A stretch of 64,000 nt of DNA from Yamagishiella unicocca (lineage: Eukaryota > Chlorophyta > Chlorophyceae > Chlamydomonadales > Volvocaceae). The translations under genes were made by a program, and so were the position numbers. Location: NCBI GenBank assembly GCA_003116995.1, contig BDSL01000050.1:186001-250000 (forward strand), given 5' to 3'. The notes below the pieces were generated by a model. That model ran no database searches, was not told where the DNA came from, and was given only the letters and a program-made list of their open reading frames with translations. Each line of letters opens with the position of its first letter. Position 1 is the first letter of the stretch. Shown here piece after piece: positions 12,301-20,865 of the stretch.

Positions 12301-14681
12301 ACCTGGCGGGGGGGGTTGGAGGAAGACCCGTGGATGCGGGGTTTGGGTTACAATAAAAGAACCGGTAACGCGGCTGATGGATGCGGGGGGGGGGCCGGGG
12401 CCAAAAAGGCTCGGTTACTCGACGTGGGAAGTATAGTCGGCGCATAAGCCTTCGGACGCCTGGTTGCGTGCGCATGCTGGCACTCGGGGGTGAGCGGGGG
12501 GGGGGCAGGAGAAGAGACTCCTGGGTCGGCACTGAAAAGTGACGATGAGTAGGGAGACGTTTGGCGTGGGGCGCGGGGAGGGGAGGGGAGGGGAGACCCG
12601 TGGGTCGGCACTAAAACGTAAGGCCGAGTAGGAAACCGTCACCACCGCGCGCGGGGGGGGATGGAGCGCGGGGTGAGGCGGGTTGAGGTGGTGGGAGATG
12701 AAGTGAACCCCAGCTGGGCATCTGGGTACGATCTGGGGACCCGCCCCTCCTCCCTCGCCGTCCCCTCCGCCCCCTCCGCACCCTCCGCAGCCTCCGCAGC
12801 CGGACCCCCTGCCCCCCTCCGCACCCTCCGCAGCCGGACCCCCTGCCCCCCTCCCCCCCCCCTCCGCACCCTCCGCAGCCGGACCCCCTCTCCTCCCCTC
12901 CCTCCGCGCACCTTGCCCTTCATGTTCGCCCGCTTGTAGATGAGCAGCACGCCCGGGGCCTCGGACGCCACGAAGTAGCGGCGGTGCCAGCGCTTGAAGT
13001 TGCCCAGCCACAGCCACATGTACGACGCGGGGGGGACGCCATCGCGCTTCAGCCGCAGCGCCGTGGTGGCGTACCTGCGAGGAGGGGTGGGGTATAAAAA
13101 CGAGGAGGGGGGGTTCGAGGGAAACCCGAGGAGGGGGGGTGGGGTATAAAAACGAGGAGGGGGGGATGGGGTATAAAAACGAGGAGGGGGGGAGGGGGTA
13201 TAAAAACGAGGAGGGGTTCGAGGGAAACCCGTGGATGTCCGAAAAACCGTTTGAAACAGAAGTCTTGAGATGCATGCTGGAGAACTGGGTTGGGGATATT
13301 AAAGCTGAAGGTCGAAATATGACCTTAAGCGTCTAAACTATAGCGGCTACGGTGGGGGGGGTTTAGGGTGTTGGGGGGGTGGAGGTGGTGGTGGTGGTGG
13401 TGGTGGTGGATGTGGATGTGCTGGTGGGGGTGGAGGTGGTGATCACGGTGATCCTGGGGCTCTCACCCACCCCGACCAGGAACCCCTACCCCGGTTCCGC
13501 ACCTGCACAGCCCCACCCTGCCACCACCCTGCCACCACCACCACCACCCCACCGCCACGTGCGCACCTGCCCATGGCCACCCCAGCCTTCGTTTTGGCCA
13601 TGACCCGGAAGGGCGTGGCCAGGTAGGAGAAGGGGTTGACCGGGTGGTTCGGCGGGTTAAACTCCTCAGCCTTAGCGGAGCTGCCGCCGCCGCCGCCGCC
13701 GCCGTTGTTGTCGCCGTTGCCGCCACCGCCGTTTCCACCGCCACCGCCGTTTCCACCCCCGCCGTGGTTGCCCCCGCCGTTGCCGCCGCCACCGCCGTTG
13801 CCGCCACCGTTGTTGCCGCCGCCGCCGTTGTTGCCGAGCGGGGTGCAGGTCGGCGCCCCAGCGGTGCTGGGTATGGGGGCGATGATGTTGGCGAAGCTCA
13901 CCGTCGTAGGGCTGAAGGTGGAGGCATGACCACCACCACCACCACCGCCACCACCAAAGCCGCCGTGGCTCGCATCCTCGGGGCACGACGTCGCTCCGCT
14001 GCCGACGCTGCCCGCCCCGCCGCCAGACACCCCCGGCGCGAACGTCGCGTGCTTGTTCTTACGCCCCAGGCCGACGAAGTTGAACTTCTGCCCGAACTGC
14101 TGCAGCCTGCCGCGCCCGGCGGAGCCGTGCCCAGGCGCCGACGCGGCCTGCTGCTGCGCCTGTGCCTGCGTCTGCTGCTGCTGCTGCTGGGACTGCTGCG
14201 ACGCCACCCCCGAGGAGGAAGCGGAGCCCTTGGGTGGCGGCGGCGTCGTCAGGAAGCCGCCGACGGCGCCGCCGCCCGAGTCCGACGACCTGTTGGCGAA
14301 TTTCGGCTGCGGCGCGCTGCTGCCCACACTGCCGTAGGTACCGGCGGCGAGAGGCGACTCGCCGCTGGTGTGGATGTTGGTGTGGGTGTGGGTGTGGGCG
14401 TTGGCTGCGGCGCCACCGAGTGTGTATGGGTGGTCTAGTCCGCTGGCATCGGACCGTTTGGAATGGCTGGGAGGGCTGCTGGGCGGGACGGGCTGGGGAA
14501 GCGCGGAGCCGCCTGTCCCTGAGTTGCCCGAGGGGGCGACCGTCGGCGTAGCGGGCGCGTTGCCGCCCGCGCTGCTGCGGCTGGGGGCGACTGACCCGTG
14601 GGTCGGCTGCGACTGCGCCGGAGGGTGCGCCGCCGCCTCCGCGCCGCCCGGGACCGGCGAGGGCGGCTTGGGTGGGTTCAT
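307..14681 (-). CDS. Oxysterol-binding protein-related protein (ORP), PH plus ORD domains, 3' end incomplete
   Basis: Sterol/phosphoinositide transfer protein of membrane contact sites (family knowledge). I traced 20 exons whose phases all agree: 14681-13567, 13074-12912, 12302-12071, 11512-~11378 (this donor is ambiguous), 11132-10962, 10206-9859, 9359-9248, 7588-7374, 6983-6859, 6602-6519, 6092-5961, 5466-5222, 4722-4531, 3953-3892, 3349-3226, 2779-2685, 2375-2275, 1833-1676, 932-812 and 396-307, about 1340 codons. Residues 1-350 are low complexity (Gln, His-Thr and Gly-Asn runs). A PH domain spans about 365-495 (WLGNFKRWHRRYF, PEERQPWISCLRE). A coiled-coil stretch follows in exon 7. The ORD starts near 990 (WSILKNMIGRDLTKITMP), with PFNPLLGETFEW, the fingerprint EQVSHHPPVSCF near 1095, KTKFWGKTI, and LPPTDARFRPDMRALE, ending in RLEEKQRTVRRLRKE. 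The final exon after WFRQ is not found and probably lies left of the window. The Met at 14681 may not be the true start: an acceptor at about 14717 allows an upstream exon. Confidence 0.9.
545..660 (+). repeat. R1 dispersed repeat, diverged copy in ORP intron
   Basis: Shares CCGTTTAGACAGACGTTTCG, GTGCATGCTGGAGAACT and the GGTCGTA...GGCGGCT end with the R1 family, in the same order. Confidence 0.6.
674..802. repeat. (GGGGT)n microsatellite in ORP intron
   Basis: About 25 uninterrupted GGGGT units, preceded by TTCGAGGAAGACCCGTGG. The G-rich strand is the template of the ORP gene; it can form G-quadruplexes. Confidence 0.95.
985..1128. repeat. Degenerate 15-bp tandem repeat in ORP intron
   Basis: Units of the type GGTGAACCGACAAAT with substitutions, about nine copies, just after the exon that starts at 932 on the minus strand. 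Confidence 0.8.
1395..1455. repeat. 12-bp tandem repeat in ORP intron
   Basis: Five copies of CAGCCTCAGCCC-type units in the intron between the exons ending at 1676 and starting at 932. Confidence 0.8.
2791..3002 (+). repeat. R1 dispersed repeat, full-length copy
   Basis: Starts TTTCGAGGGAGACCCGTG, runs through CGTTTAGGACAGGCG, GCATGCTGGAGAACTGG, GAAGGTCGTAATATGACC, GGCTACGGCGAGACGACAGG and ends GGTTTTGGGCGCTAG. The minus-oriented copy at 8970-9183 has the same two ends, defining a unit of about 210 bp. Confidence 0.85.
3669..3850 (+). repeat. R1 dispersed repeat, near full-length copy
   Basis: GAGGAAGACCCGTGGATG through GGTCGTAATATGACC to CGACAGGAAGCG, then stops short of the GGTTTTGGGCGCTAG end. 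It lies in the intron between the ORD exons at 3892 and 3349. Confidence 0.85.
3985..4070 (+). repeat. R3 dispersed repeat copy
   Basis: ACGACAGGATAGTGGGCGC, ATGGTCGGCGGACAG, then GGGCGCATGCTGGAGCA. Related copies: 6220-6265 (plus), 9490-9570 (minus), 11930-11975 (minus), 12405-12480 (plus) and 47808-47855 (minus, in an intron of cyclase B). Confidence 0.6.
4190..4228 (+). repeat. R2 dispersed repeat copy
   Basis: AATCCGCGAATCCACGGCCG followed by ACAAACCAAG. Related copies are at 5550-5582, 10347-10392 and 11198-11230, all in ORP introns and all in the plus orientation; a truncated start may be at 41883-41895. Confidence 0.65.
4455..4490. repeat. 8-bp tandem repeat next to an ORP exon
   Basis: Four to five copies of CGGACAGC, about 40 bp beyond the donor of the exon ending at 4531. 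Confidence 0.85.
4893..4935 (+). repeat. R4 dispersed repeat copy
   Basis: AGGTCGGCACTGAAAAGTAA then GACGGCTTTAGG. Related boxes occur at 12524-12560 and 12596-12640 (plus), 8150-8195 (minus) and 55432-55485 (plus). Confidence 0.55.
6103..6205 (+). repeat. R1 dispersed repeat, 5' part
   Basis: TTCGAGGAAGACCCGTGGATG to GAACTGGGTTGGGGATACGA, followed directly by an R3 copy. It ends 10 bp from the exon starting at 6092. Confidence 0.8.
7272..7372 (-). repeat. R1 dispersed repeat, inverted 5' part
   Basis: Reverse orientation: TTTAGTATCCCCAACCCAGT to CGGGTCTTCCTCGAAACC, ending immediately beyond the donor of the exon that ends at 7374. Confidence 0.8.
8230..8353 (-). repeat. R1 dispersed repeat, inverted 5' part
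   Basis: Reverse orientation copy with CCAGCATGCATCTCAAAACG and GGGTCTTCCTCGAAACCCAC, in the long ORP intron between the exons at 9248 and 7588. Confidence 0.8.
8970..9183 (-). repeat. R1 dispersed repeat, inverted full-length copy
   Basis: CTAGCGCCCAAAACCGGTTC to ACGGGTTTCCCTCGAACC, with every box of the full-length plus copy at 2791-3002 in reverse order. Confidence 0.85.
9703..9835. repeat. 18-bp minisatellite in ORP intron
   Basis: About six tandem copies of TTGCAACCCTCCCCTTTTCC, with A/G and T/C variants. It lies just beyond the donor of the exon ending at 9859. Confidence 0.9.
10437..10511. repeat. 14-bp tandem repeat leading into the TTGGGG array
   Basis: Five copies of GGGGTTGGGTAGA units in an ORP intron, grading into the pure TTGGGG array. 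Confidence 0.9.
10512..10655. repeat. (TTGGGG)n array in ORP intron
   Basis: About 24 perfect GGGGTT units. This hexamer is the ciliate (Tetrahymena) telomere repeat, but green algae of this group use TTTTAGGG, so I read it as an interstitial microsatellite, not a telomere scar. Confidence 0.95.
11558..11638 (-). repeat. R1 dispersed repeat, inverted 5' part
   Basis: CTCCAGCATGCATCTCAAAA to GGGCATCCACGGGTCTTCC, about 45 bp from the exon starting at 11512. Confidence 0.8.
11991..12122. repeat. Tandem duplication at the 3' end of ORP exon 3 with its splice donor
   Basis: Two 56-58 bp copies (11991-12046 and 12065-12122), each containing CGCACCAGC...GTCAGCGTGTCCA. On the minus strand each holds an equivalent GCTG/GTGCGT donor (exon ends 12071 or 11997). 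Confidence 0.8.
12770..12905. repeat. Minisatellite of CCCTCCGCAGCCGGACCCC units in ORP intron
   Basis: Three to four imperfect copies of CACCCTCCGCAGCCGGACCC, adjacent to the donor of the PH-domain exon ending at 12912. Confidence 0.8.
13086..13215. repeat. 26-bp minisatellite in ORP intron, fused to an R1 copy
   Basis: Four copies of GGGTATAAAAACGAGGAGGG, the last running straight into the R1 box at 13214. Confidence 0.9.
13214..13350 (+). repeat. R1 dispersed repeat copy
   Basis: TTCGAGGGAAACCCGTGGATG through GGTCGAAATATGACC to AGCGGCTACGG; more diverged than the other copies. Confidence 0.75.
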
Positions 14682-15070
14682 GAGGGGCAGCAGCCCGTCC
14701 GCCGCTGGCTGCGGGCGGGTGCAAGACGTGGCGGCGAGCCGGGGGGGGGCCTTGTGGGTCAGATGTGGGCCATGTGGGTCAGATGGGTCAGATGTGGGCG
14801 GAGGGGTTCGGCGTCCACATCTTCCTCGCAGGAAAACGCAGCATGCTAATCCAGGCGTACGCTAGGAAGGAGTGCGCGCAACCCCGCCGATGCAGTGAGC
14901 TTGCGTTTGGCTTGACATGCCGATTGAAGCTTTTGGGCACACAGCGCGTCACTCCTGCCGAGCGCTACGAACGCCCATGGGGAAGCCAGCTCTGGGAACG
15001 GCTATCTAAGACGATACTAATGGCAGATAACACCCACCGCGGGAAAGCTTCTGCACAGGCACCCGCCGCC

Positions 15071-15815
15071 TTAGTTGTCGCGCTGGGCGGGAGGCCTCCT
15101 GCTGAAGTCGAGGATAGGCGGCTCCTTGTACTTAAACTGCTTTGGGTGATGGTGAAGTCGCGGGTACGGGATCAGGTAGTGCCACGCCAACTCGTACCGA
15201 GTCAGGCCCTCTTGTATCTAAAGTTTGGGAGGAGGTAAGGGTGGGGTCGGAAGCAAGGGTGAGACCGCGTTGACCTGGGCACGCGCGGGATGTGCCAGGG
15301 TAACACGAACTCGCCGCCCAGAAGAAGCCCCGTTTAACTGAATAATTAAAGAGCTGATTGGATCGGGACAAAGAACTTCCGTGCCGCAATGCTGCCTGAA
15401 GCTAGCCCGCGATTACCCACAATGCGCGCGTCCCGTCAAGTCAACCAGTTGCCATCAAGACCGCATACAAAGCGCGTACTTCCTCTCTATAATGTACTGA
15501 CAAGTGCTGACGCCAGCACACTTAGCGCGAGATGCCCCTACCTTGGTGTTAATGTCCGTAGGCTCTACCAGGCTCCGGTTGGCACGGAACAGTTGCGAGG
15601 ATTCTTGCCTTATGTACTCCTTTTCCTGAATAGGCGTGGAGCAGCGAGCCAACAAGTATCTGAATATGCCCTTTTACAGCTCTCGCTGCCAGCGCAAACA
15701 GGGGTTTCGTAGCTTCTTTTACGCGTGCACACACCTCCTGAGGCCCCGGCCACCTGTAGCTACTACGGATGAGCTTGCGGTAAAGGGATATGGCCCTTCC
15801 GTGCGAGCTTGACAT
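15071..15815 (-). CDS. LYR-motif (Complex1_LYR family) small mitochondrial protein
   Basis: LYR proteins bind the acyl carrier protein and act in assembly of Fe-S clusters or respiratory complexes in the mitochondrial matrix (family knowledge). Three exons are joined in phase 0: 15815-15735 (start ATG, first after an in-frame TGA), 15670-15542 and 15217-15071 (TAA), giving 118 residues. Exon 1 holds the hallmark near the N-terminus, AISLYRKLIRSSYRWPGP. Exon 2 continues with RYLLARCSTPIQEKEYIRQE and QLFRANRSLVEP, matching the usual Arg/Phe/Asn pattern of the family. Exon 3 carries an unusual aromatic, His-rich tail (RYELAWHYLIPYPRLHHHPK, then FKYKEPPILDF). The exon-2 acceptor (TGTAAAAG) has a poor pyrimidine tract, so that junction is the weakest. 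Composition is less GC-biased than in neighbouring genes. The subfamily (complex I assembly, ISD11-like or other) cannot be fixed by eye. Confidence 0.78.
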
Positions 15816-18656
15816 ATGGGGCTTGTAAGTCTCTTTCGGGGCGGTTCCCTATGCCTACGTATCATACATGTCCATTCGCATGCTGAACCGAATAAGTATT
15901 GTTGTATACAAAGGTTTCCGCCTAATGGAAGCCCTACCGTCGATCCGACATGGCCCCCACGATCGCGTAAAACCGAATACAGTACGAATGGTGCCACGCC
16001 TAATCGGCAAAAGTTCGCTTATTTTTATCCTGTACAAGAGTCCTGAAGGAAACCTCTTGCCGGGTGCCGACAATAGCGTCCTCGAGGAGTCGCGAAGCCC
16101 CACGGCTGCCCTCCACGACTTGTCACCTATTAAATGCTATTTCATCACATTTCATTCCAAAGAACATTGAGCTGCATAGTTGGGATTGAAAGACACGCGC
16201 TCAGGCCAGGCCAGGAGCCCATGTGGGTTCCCCATGCGCGCAAACAGAACCCATTCCAGTGCTAATGGGAAACCACACCTTACCACGCCATAGCCCACAT
16301 GAGCGCCGCAACCAAAGCAACAGACCCCAGCGGCACATCGCAGACGCAGCGTATTGTTGCAAACACGTGATCCGTTCTCCCTTCTGTTTGGTGTATACGC
16401 CCCTGGCCCAGCTAGCGCCAGCCAAGGGATGTGCTCTGCATACTTGCCATGCTGCTTTGCAAGTCGTGTCCGCAACCAACAGGGGAGATACCGTACAGGG
16501 GCGGCACCGTACCGACGAGGTGACGTGCAAGTGAGGTATCAAACAGTGCGTACAGGGAAGGTGACGTGCAAGGGAGGAGACCGTACCGCACAAGGGAGAT
16601 ACCGTAGTAGTGGTAGGAGCAATGTTAGCTCCTGCTGGACGCCCTCACAGGTGGTACAGCCTGTGTCTGAGGGTCTTTGTTCGACACGATTCCTCCCGCT
16701 CAGAGCGTGTATTGCAGGCTTCAGCCCCACCCCCTCCTCTGTGTTGTCGGTTCACCAGCCGTCCCTATCCCCTCCTGGTTTACAAGCCTTCTCCACAACC
16801 TCCTCGTTCACCGGCCTTCTCTACCCTTATCCTCTGATCCTTCTAAAGCCTGCCGCATGCGAGACGTCCCAGCAGCTTCCCAGCAACACAAGAACCGCAC
16901 AGGAAGCAACACGCATTTAGACAGACGACATACTGACACTTCTTCCTTCCTTCATACTGGTACTTCTGTGCTGGGGAAGTCTGGTGGAAGCTAGATGGTC
17001 CCCCTCTACAGCGACCCGCGCCCACCTGTGCCCCGCAGCACTAGCTGTTCCGCACGCGACAGACTGCATGGCAGCTCTCTTGGAACCTAGGCTGGCGATC
17101 GGTCAGCAAGCATTTCCAGGCAGGAAGGGCACCAATCGTTACAACTCCCGCACCGCAAGCGCGCCCCACGCGCCTGCACGGGAAGGCCTCCCGTCGCGTA
17201 CAGCGGAGCCGCCACCAGGAGGCTCCGAAACCGCCTGCCCAAACCACCACCTCCGGGCGTCCCGGTTCCAGCCCGGCACGGCGGCACGTGCTGGCAGAAA
17301 CTACGACACAAGTACATATGGGATGCGGTTAGGCGACGGAAGGGCGAAAGAATAGGAGGGTCCGGATCTATGAGGGCCTAGCTTGTTGCTGGGTAAGCTC
17401 TAGGGACAAGCAGCGGCACCAAAACACACCATACACACAAGAAGCGAGTCGCCGTCCCAGCAGTACGAAATCATCGATGCTGCCGGCTACTGCGCCACGT
17501 CACGCCACGCCGCATCGCGATCCCGTCCGTACTTTTACGACGCCACAGGTCGCTGGATGGGACGCGCCGCGCCGCGGGTGGGTCCGGAACGAGCACAACG
17601 TCCTCAGCAGGCGTCATGCGTGGCGCGCGCACATGCGCCTTTTGACGGCGAACGAAAGCAAATGCTAAAACAGGAGAGGAAGGCGTAAGCCTCCTCCTCC
17701 TCCTCCTAATGCCGTTCCAGTGCTCCCGAGTGTCCCAAGTGTCGGTGCAGCCACGAACAACGCGCACACACATCTGGTGGTTGGTGGTTGCAGCGACACA
17801 TCTGGTGGTTGGTCGTTGCAACGACACATCTGGTTGCGGCCTAACCGCCTGCTCTTCCTTCACCTGCGCGCCCCGGTCGCAAAATCCGGTTCCGGCCAGG
17901 GGGCCGTACAGCGCGTGCGCGCGCGGCTGGTGCCGCCGCAACATGCGGCGCGCAAGTGAGCACGGCACAGCAAACATAACACACTCACAGCTTCAGAGGT
18001 ACATTTGAAGACATATCCGGAACACACACACGGAAAACATTAACATGAAACGAGACGAGACAAAACGTACGCGCCGTACACACACACGGAATTAACGAGG
18101 ATTAACGACGCGCAAAACTCGCTCCTCGCGAGATCCGCGCCTGGGGCCCTCTCTTGGGGAACGTCACAGGCTTGTCAGGCCCACACACGCTGTACCGACA
18201 CACTCACTCGCTCACTCCCCTCACTTGCTCACTCCTCTCCGAGCTGCACGCGCCAACGCCAACGCACACGGGCGGGCGTCAGTTCCAACAGCGCACATCG
18301 TCTGCAACGACACGCGTCGACACCAGCGCTATCCCTAGCCCCGGCTCCCGGCTAAACGCAGCTGCCTAGTGAACAAGCCGGACCGGCCCCTCCTGCCCCA
18401 CATCAAGCCGGTTGGAAGCTCCTCGCCCTTCTCCCACCTCCCCTCAACGTCTTCTTCCAACTACCCACCCACCCACTAGCGGCGATGGTGGCCGCCCCCT
18501 ATCCGCGCACACGCCGTCGGTGCCATCAGAAGCTCCTAGCGCGACTGAGGACGGAAGGCCCATTCTAGCTGAGGCTCGCGAGCAGAGGCCCCACAGCGGC
18601 CGACGACGAAAACGCCAGCTAGCTAGCTTCCTCGCGGTTGCAGGCACGACCGCGCC
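15816..18656. other. Region between the LYR and OPR genes: likely OPR 3'UTR plus unassigned DNA
   Basis: No protein family is recognised on either strand. 15.8-16.6 kb is less GC-rich and contains short direct repeats (GGTGACGTGCAAG units at 16518-16575). From 18656 down to about 17139 the minus strand may be the 3'UTR of the OPR gene: the reverse complement of TTACA at 17139-17143 is TGTAA, the chlorophycean polyadenylation motif. A direct repeat of GACACATCTGGT(T/G)G occurs at 17770-17835. ORFs here are short and of biased composition. Confidence 0.4.
17139..17143 (-). terminator. Candidate TGTAA polyadenylation signal of the OPR gene
   Basis: TGTAA on the minus strand, about 1.5 kb beyond the stop at 18657. 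This is the motif known for Chlamydomonas-type algae. The distance is long, so the assignment is tentative. Confidence 0.25.
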
Positions 18657-20833
18657 TCACGAGCTCCTCACTGCAGGCAGCCGAAAGCGGCCCTTGGAGC
18701 CCCCCAGGACGCCGCGCTCGCGCCGCGCTCGCGCTCCGAAACCAGCCGCAGGCGCTTCCGCCGCGACGGGCTCATCCCGCGATACACCCGCGCTGCCGGC
18801 ACCCGTGCTGACAGGCGAGGACGGGGGCCGCCCACGCCAATGTGCGGCGCCCCCGGCTGGCGACGGGCCGTCCTGGGCGCCCTGGCGAATGCCATCGTCG
18901 ACAGTAGTGCCATCCGCGCCACCGGCGCTGGTGCTGCCGCTGCCGCGGCTGAACGGGGCCGGCGGCGGCGGCGGCGGCTCCGCCGCCGCCGCCGCCGCTG
19001 CGGCTGCCGCCGCGGCGGCGGCAGCTCGCTGCTTGGCCAATAGCGTCAGGAAGGGCTTCGCGACCTCGCCGTCCACGTCCAGCCGGTCCACCGCCCAAGC
19101 CAGGTCGTCGGCACGGTAGGACTCCTCCGAAACCAGGAGGGCCGGCAGCAGCTGTGCCGTACGGCGCAGCACGGCCGCCAGCCAAGGCGCCGGCGGCCTC
19201 GCGTCCAGGAAGGCGAGGCAGTAGAGGAAGCTGACCAGGTCGGAGGGACTGCGGAGGGGCGGCAGGCGGCGCGGCGGGACGGAGTGAGTGCGTGGACGCC
19301 TCGTTTACCACGTACAGTCCCCCTCGGAATCTACGCAACCGCCACCCGTCATTTCGCCGTTCACGTCTCAACAACCCATGGTGGTTTACTCACGCTTCCA
19401 GATAGCGTCCCCAACCCAAACATTACACGACATGGCACATCTCCATCTCCATCCCCCGCCCTCTGGATGCGTCTTCATCCCACACGTCCCCACGTCCTCA
19501 CCCGCATGACGGCAGCTGCCGCGCCACCTGGCACACGAACGCCTCAACCCACGGCTGCGGCAGCCGGTGCCGTCCCCGCGCCAGGCCCTCCACCAGCAAC
19601 ACCAGCTGGCCCGGGCCCATGCCGCCAAGGCGGTGCTGCGCGGCCGCCAGCAGAGCCTGCAGCGCGCCGCTGGATGACAGCATAGCAGCGGGATGGCGGC
19701 CTTTTTGCACAGCCGATCCAAGAGCCCAAACCAGGTTCGCTAGGTCGTCCGCGTGGCTGCTGCTCCTGTTGTTGCTGCTGTTGTTGGCGGTGGTGGCGGT
19801 GTTACTGGTGGCGCTGCTACTGCCCACGGGCTCGACGCCAAGGCCGGCGGTGGAAGGAGCGCCGGCGGTGGCGCCGTCCTGAAGGGCGGCGAGCGCCGCC
19901 GGCACGTGCGCGAGGTACGACGCCAACCACTCGTACGATGGCGTGTGCCCCAGCTGCGCCATGCTCCAGGGCAGGCGCACCAGCGCCGCCGGCGGCAGGC
20001 GCCCCAGCGCGCTCGGCCCCAGAGCCGCGGATTCTGCCGCAACCCACCACGCCGGCGGCGGCGGCCGCCGCACCGTCGCCCACGCCCAGCACAGCTCGGC
20101 GCTCAGCGCCGGCGGCAGCCCGCCCGCCGCCAGCGCCGGCAGCAGCTGCCGCTGCAGCCGCTCCGCCACGTCAGCGGCGGGTACGTACCGCAGCGCCGCC
20201 AGGCAGCAGACCGCCCGCGCGGCGTCGGCGGCGGGCCAGCAGCCGGCCGCCGACTCGGACTGCAGGCACACGTGGCGGGCGAATCCCGACATCCAACGGT
20301 GGCCGGGCATGTGGCCCCACCGCGCCAGGGATGCTAGGAGCAGCAGCATGGAGTTGGGGCTGGGGTCGATCTCGGGGTCAGAGGAGGCGGCGGGGGCAGA
20401 CGCTGCGCCGGCGGCGGTGGCGGCGGTGGCGGCGGTAGAGGTCTCGCTGTCGCGAGCGCGGGGCCCGGCGGTTTCGGAGGCCGCTGGTGCGGCCTCGCGC
20501 ATGGGGCCTCCCTCGCAGTTATGGTCGTCGTCATCGTCGCCGTCGTGTCCGCCCGATGCAAAGGTCGAGTCGCGCGGCAGGCGCAGCGGCTCCAGCAGCT
20601 GGTGCAGCGGCCGCTGTAGGATGACGCTATGCGCCATGGCCAGCACGCCCACCACCCAGCCCTCCGAGTGGGGCGCCGCAGCGACCCGCGGGTCGGCGAG
20701 CGCCTGCAGTGCCGCCAGCGTCGACAGCTGCCGCGACGGCTCCGCCGCCAGCAGCTCCCGCTTCAGCTGCGTCGTCGCACTGGCAACCAGGCCGCTCAGC
20801 GGCGCCGCTGGCGGCGCCGCCGCCGCTGCGCCG

Positions 20834-20865
<32 letters not shown>

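Noticed and set aside
13443..13566. C-terminal extension of the minus-strand ORF beyond the first ORP exon
   Set aside because: A donor (GGGCAG/GTGCGC) at 13567 and a phase-matched PH-domain exon at 13074 show this is intron.
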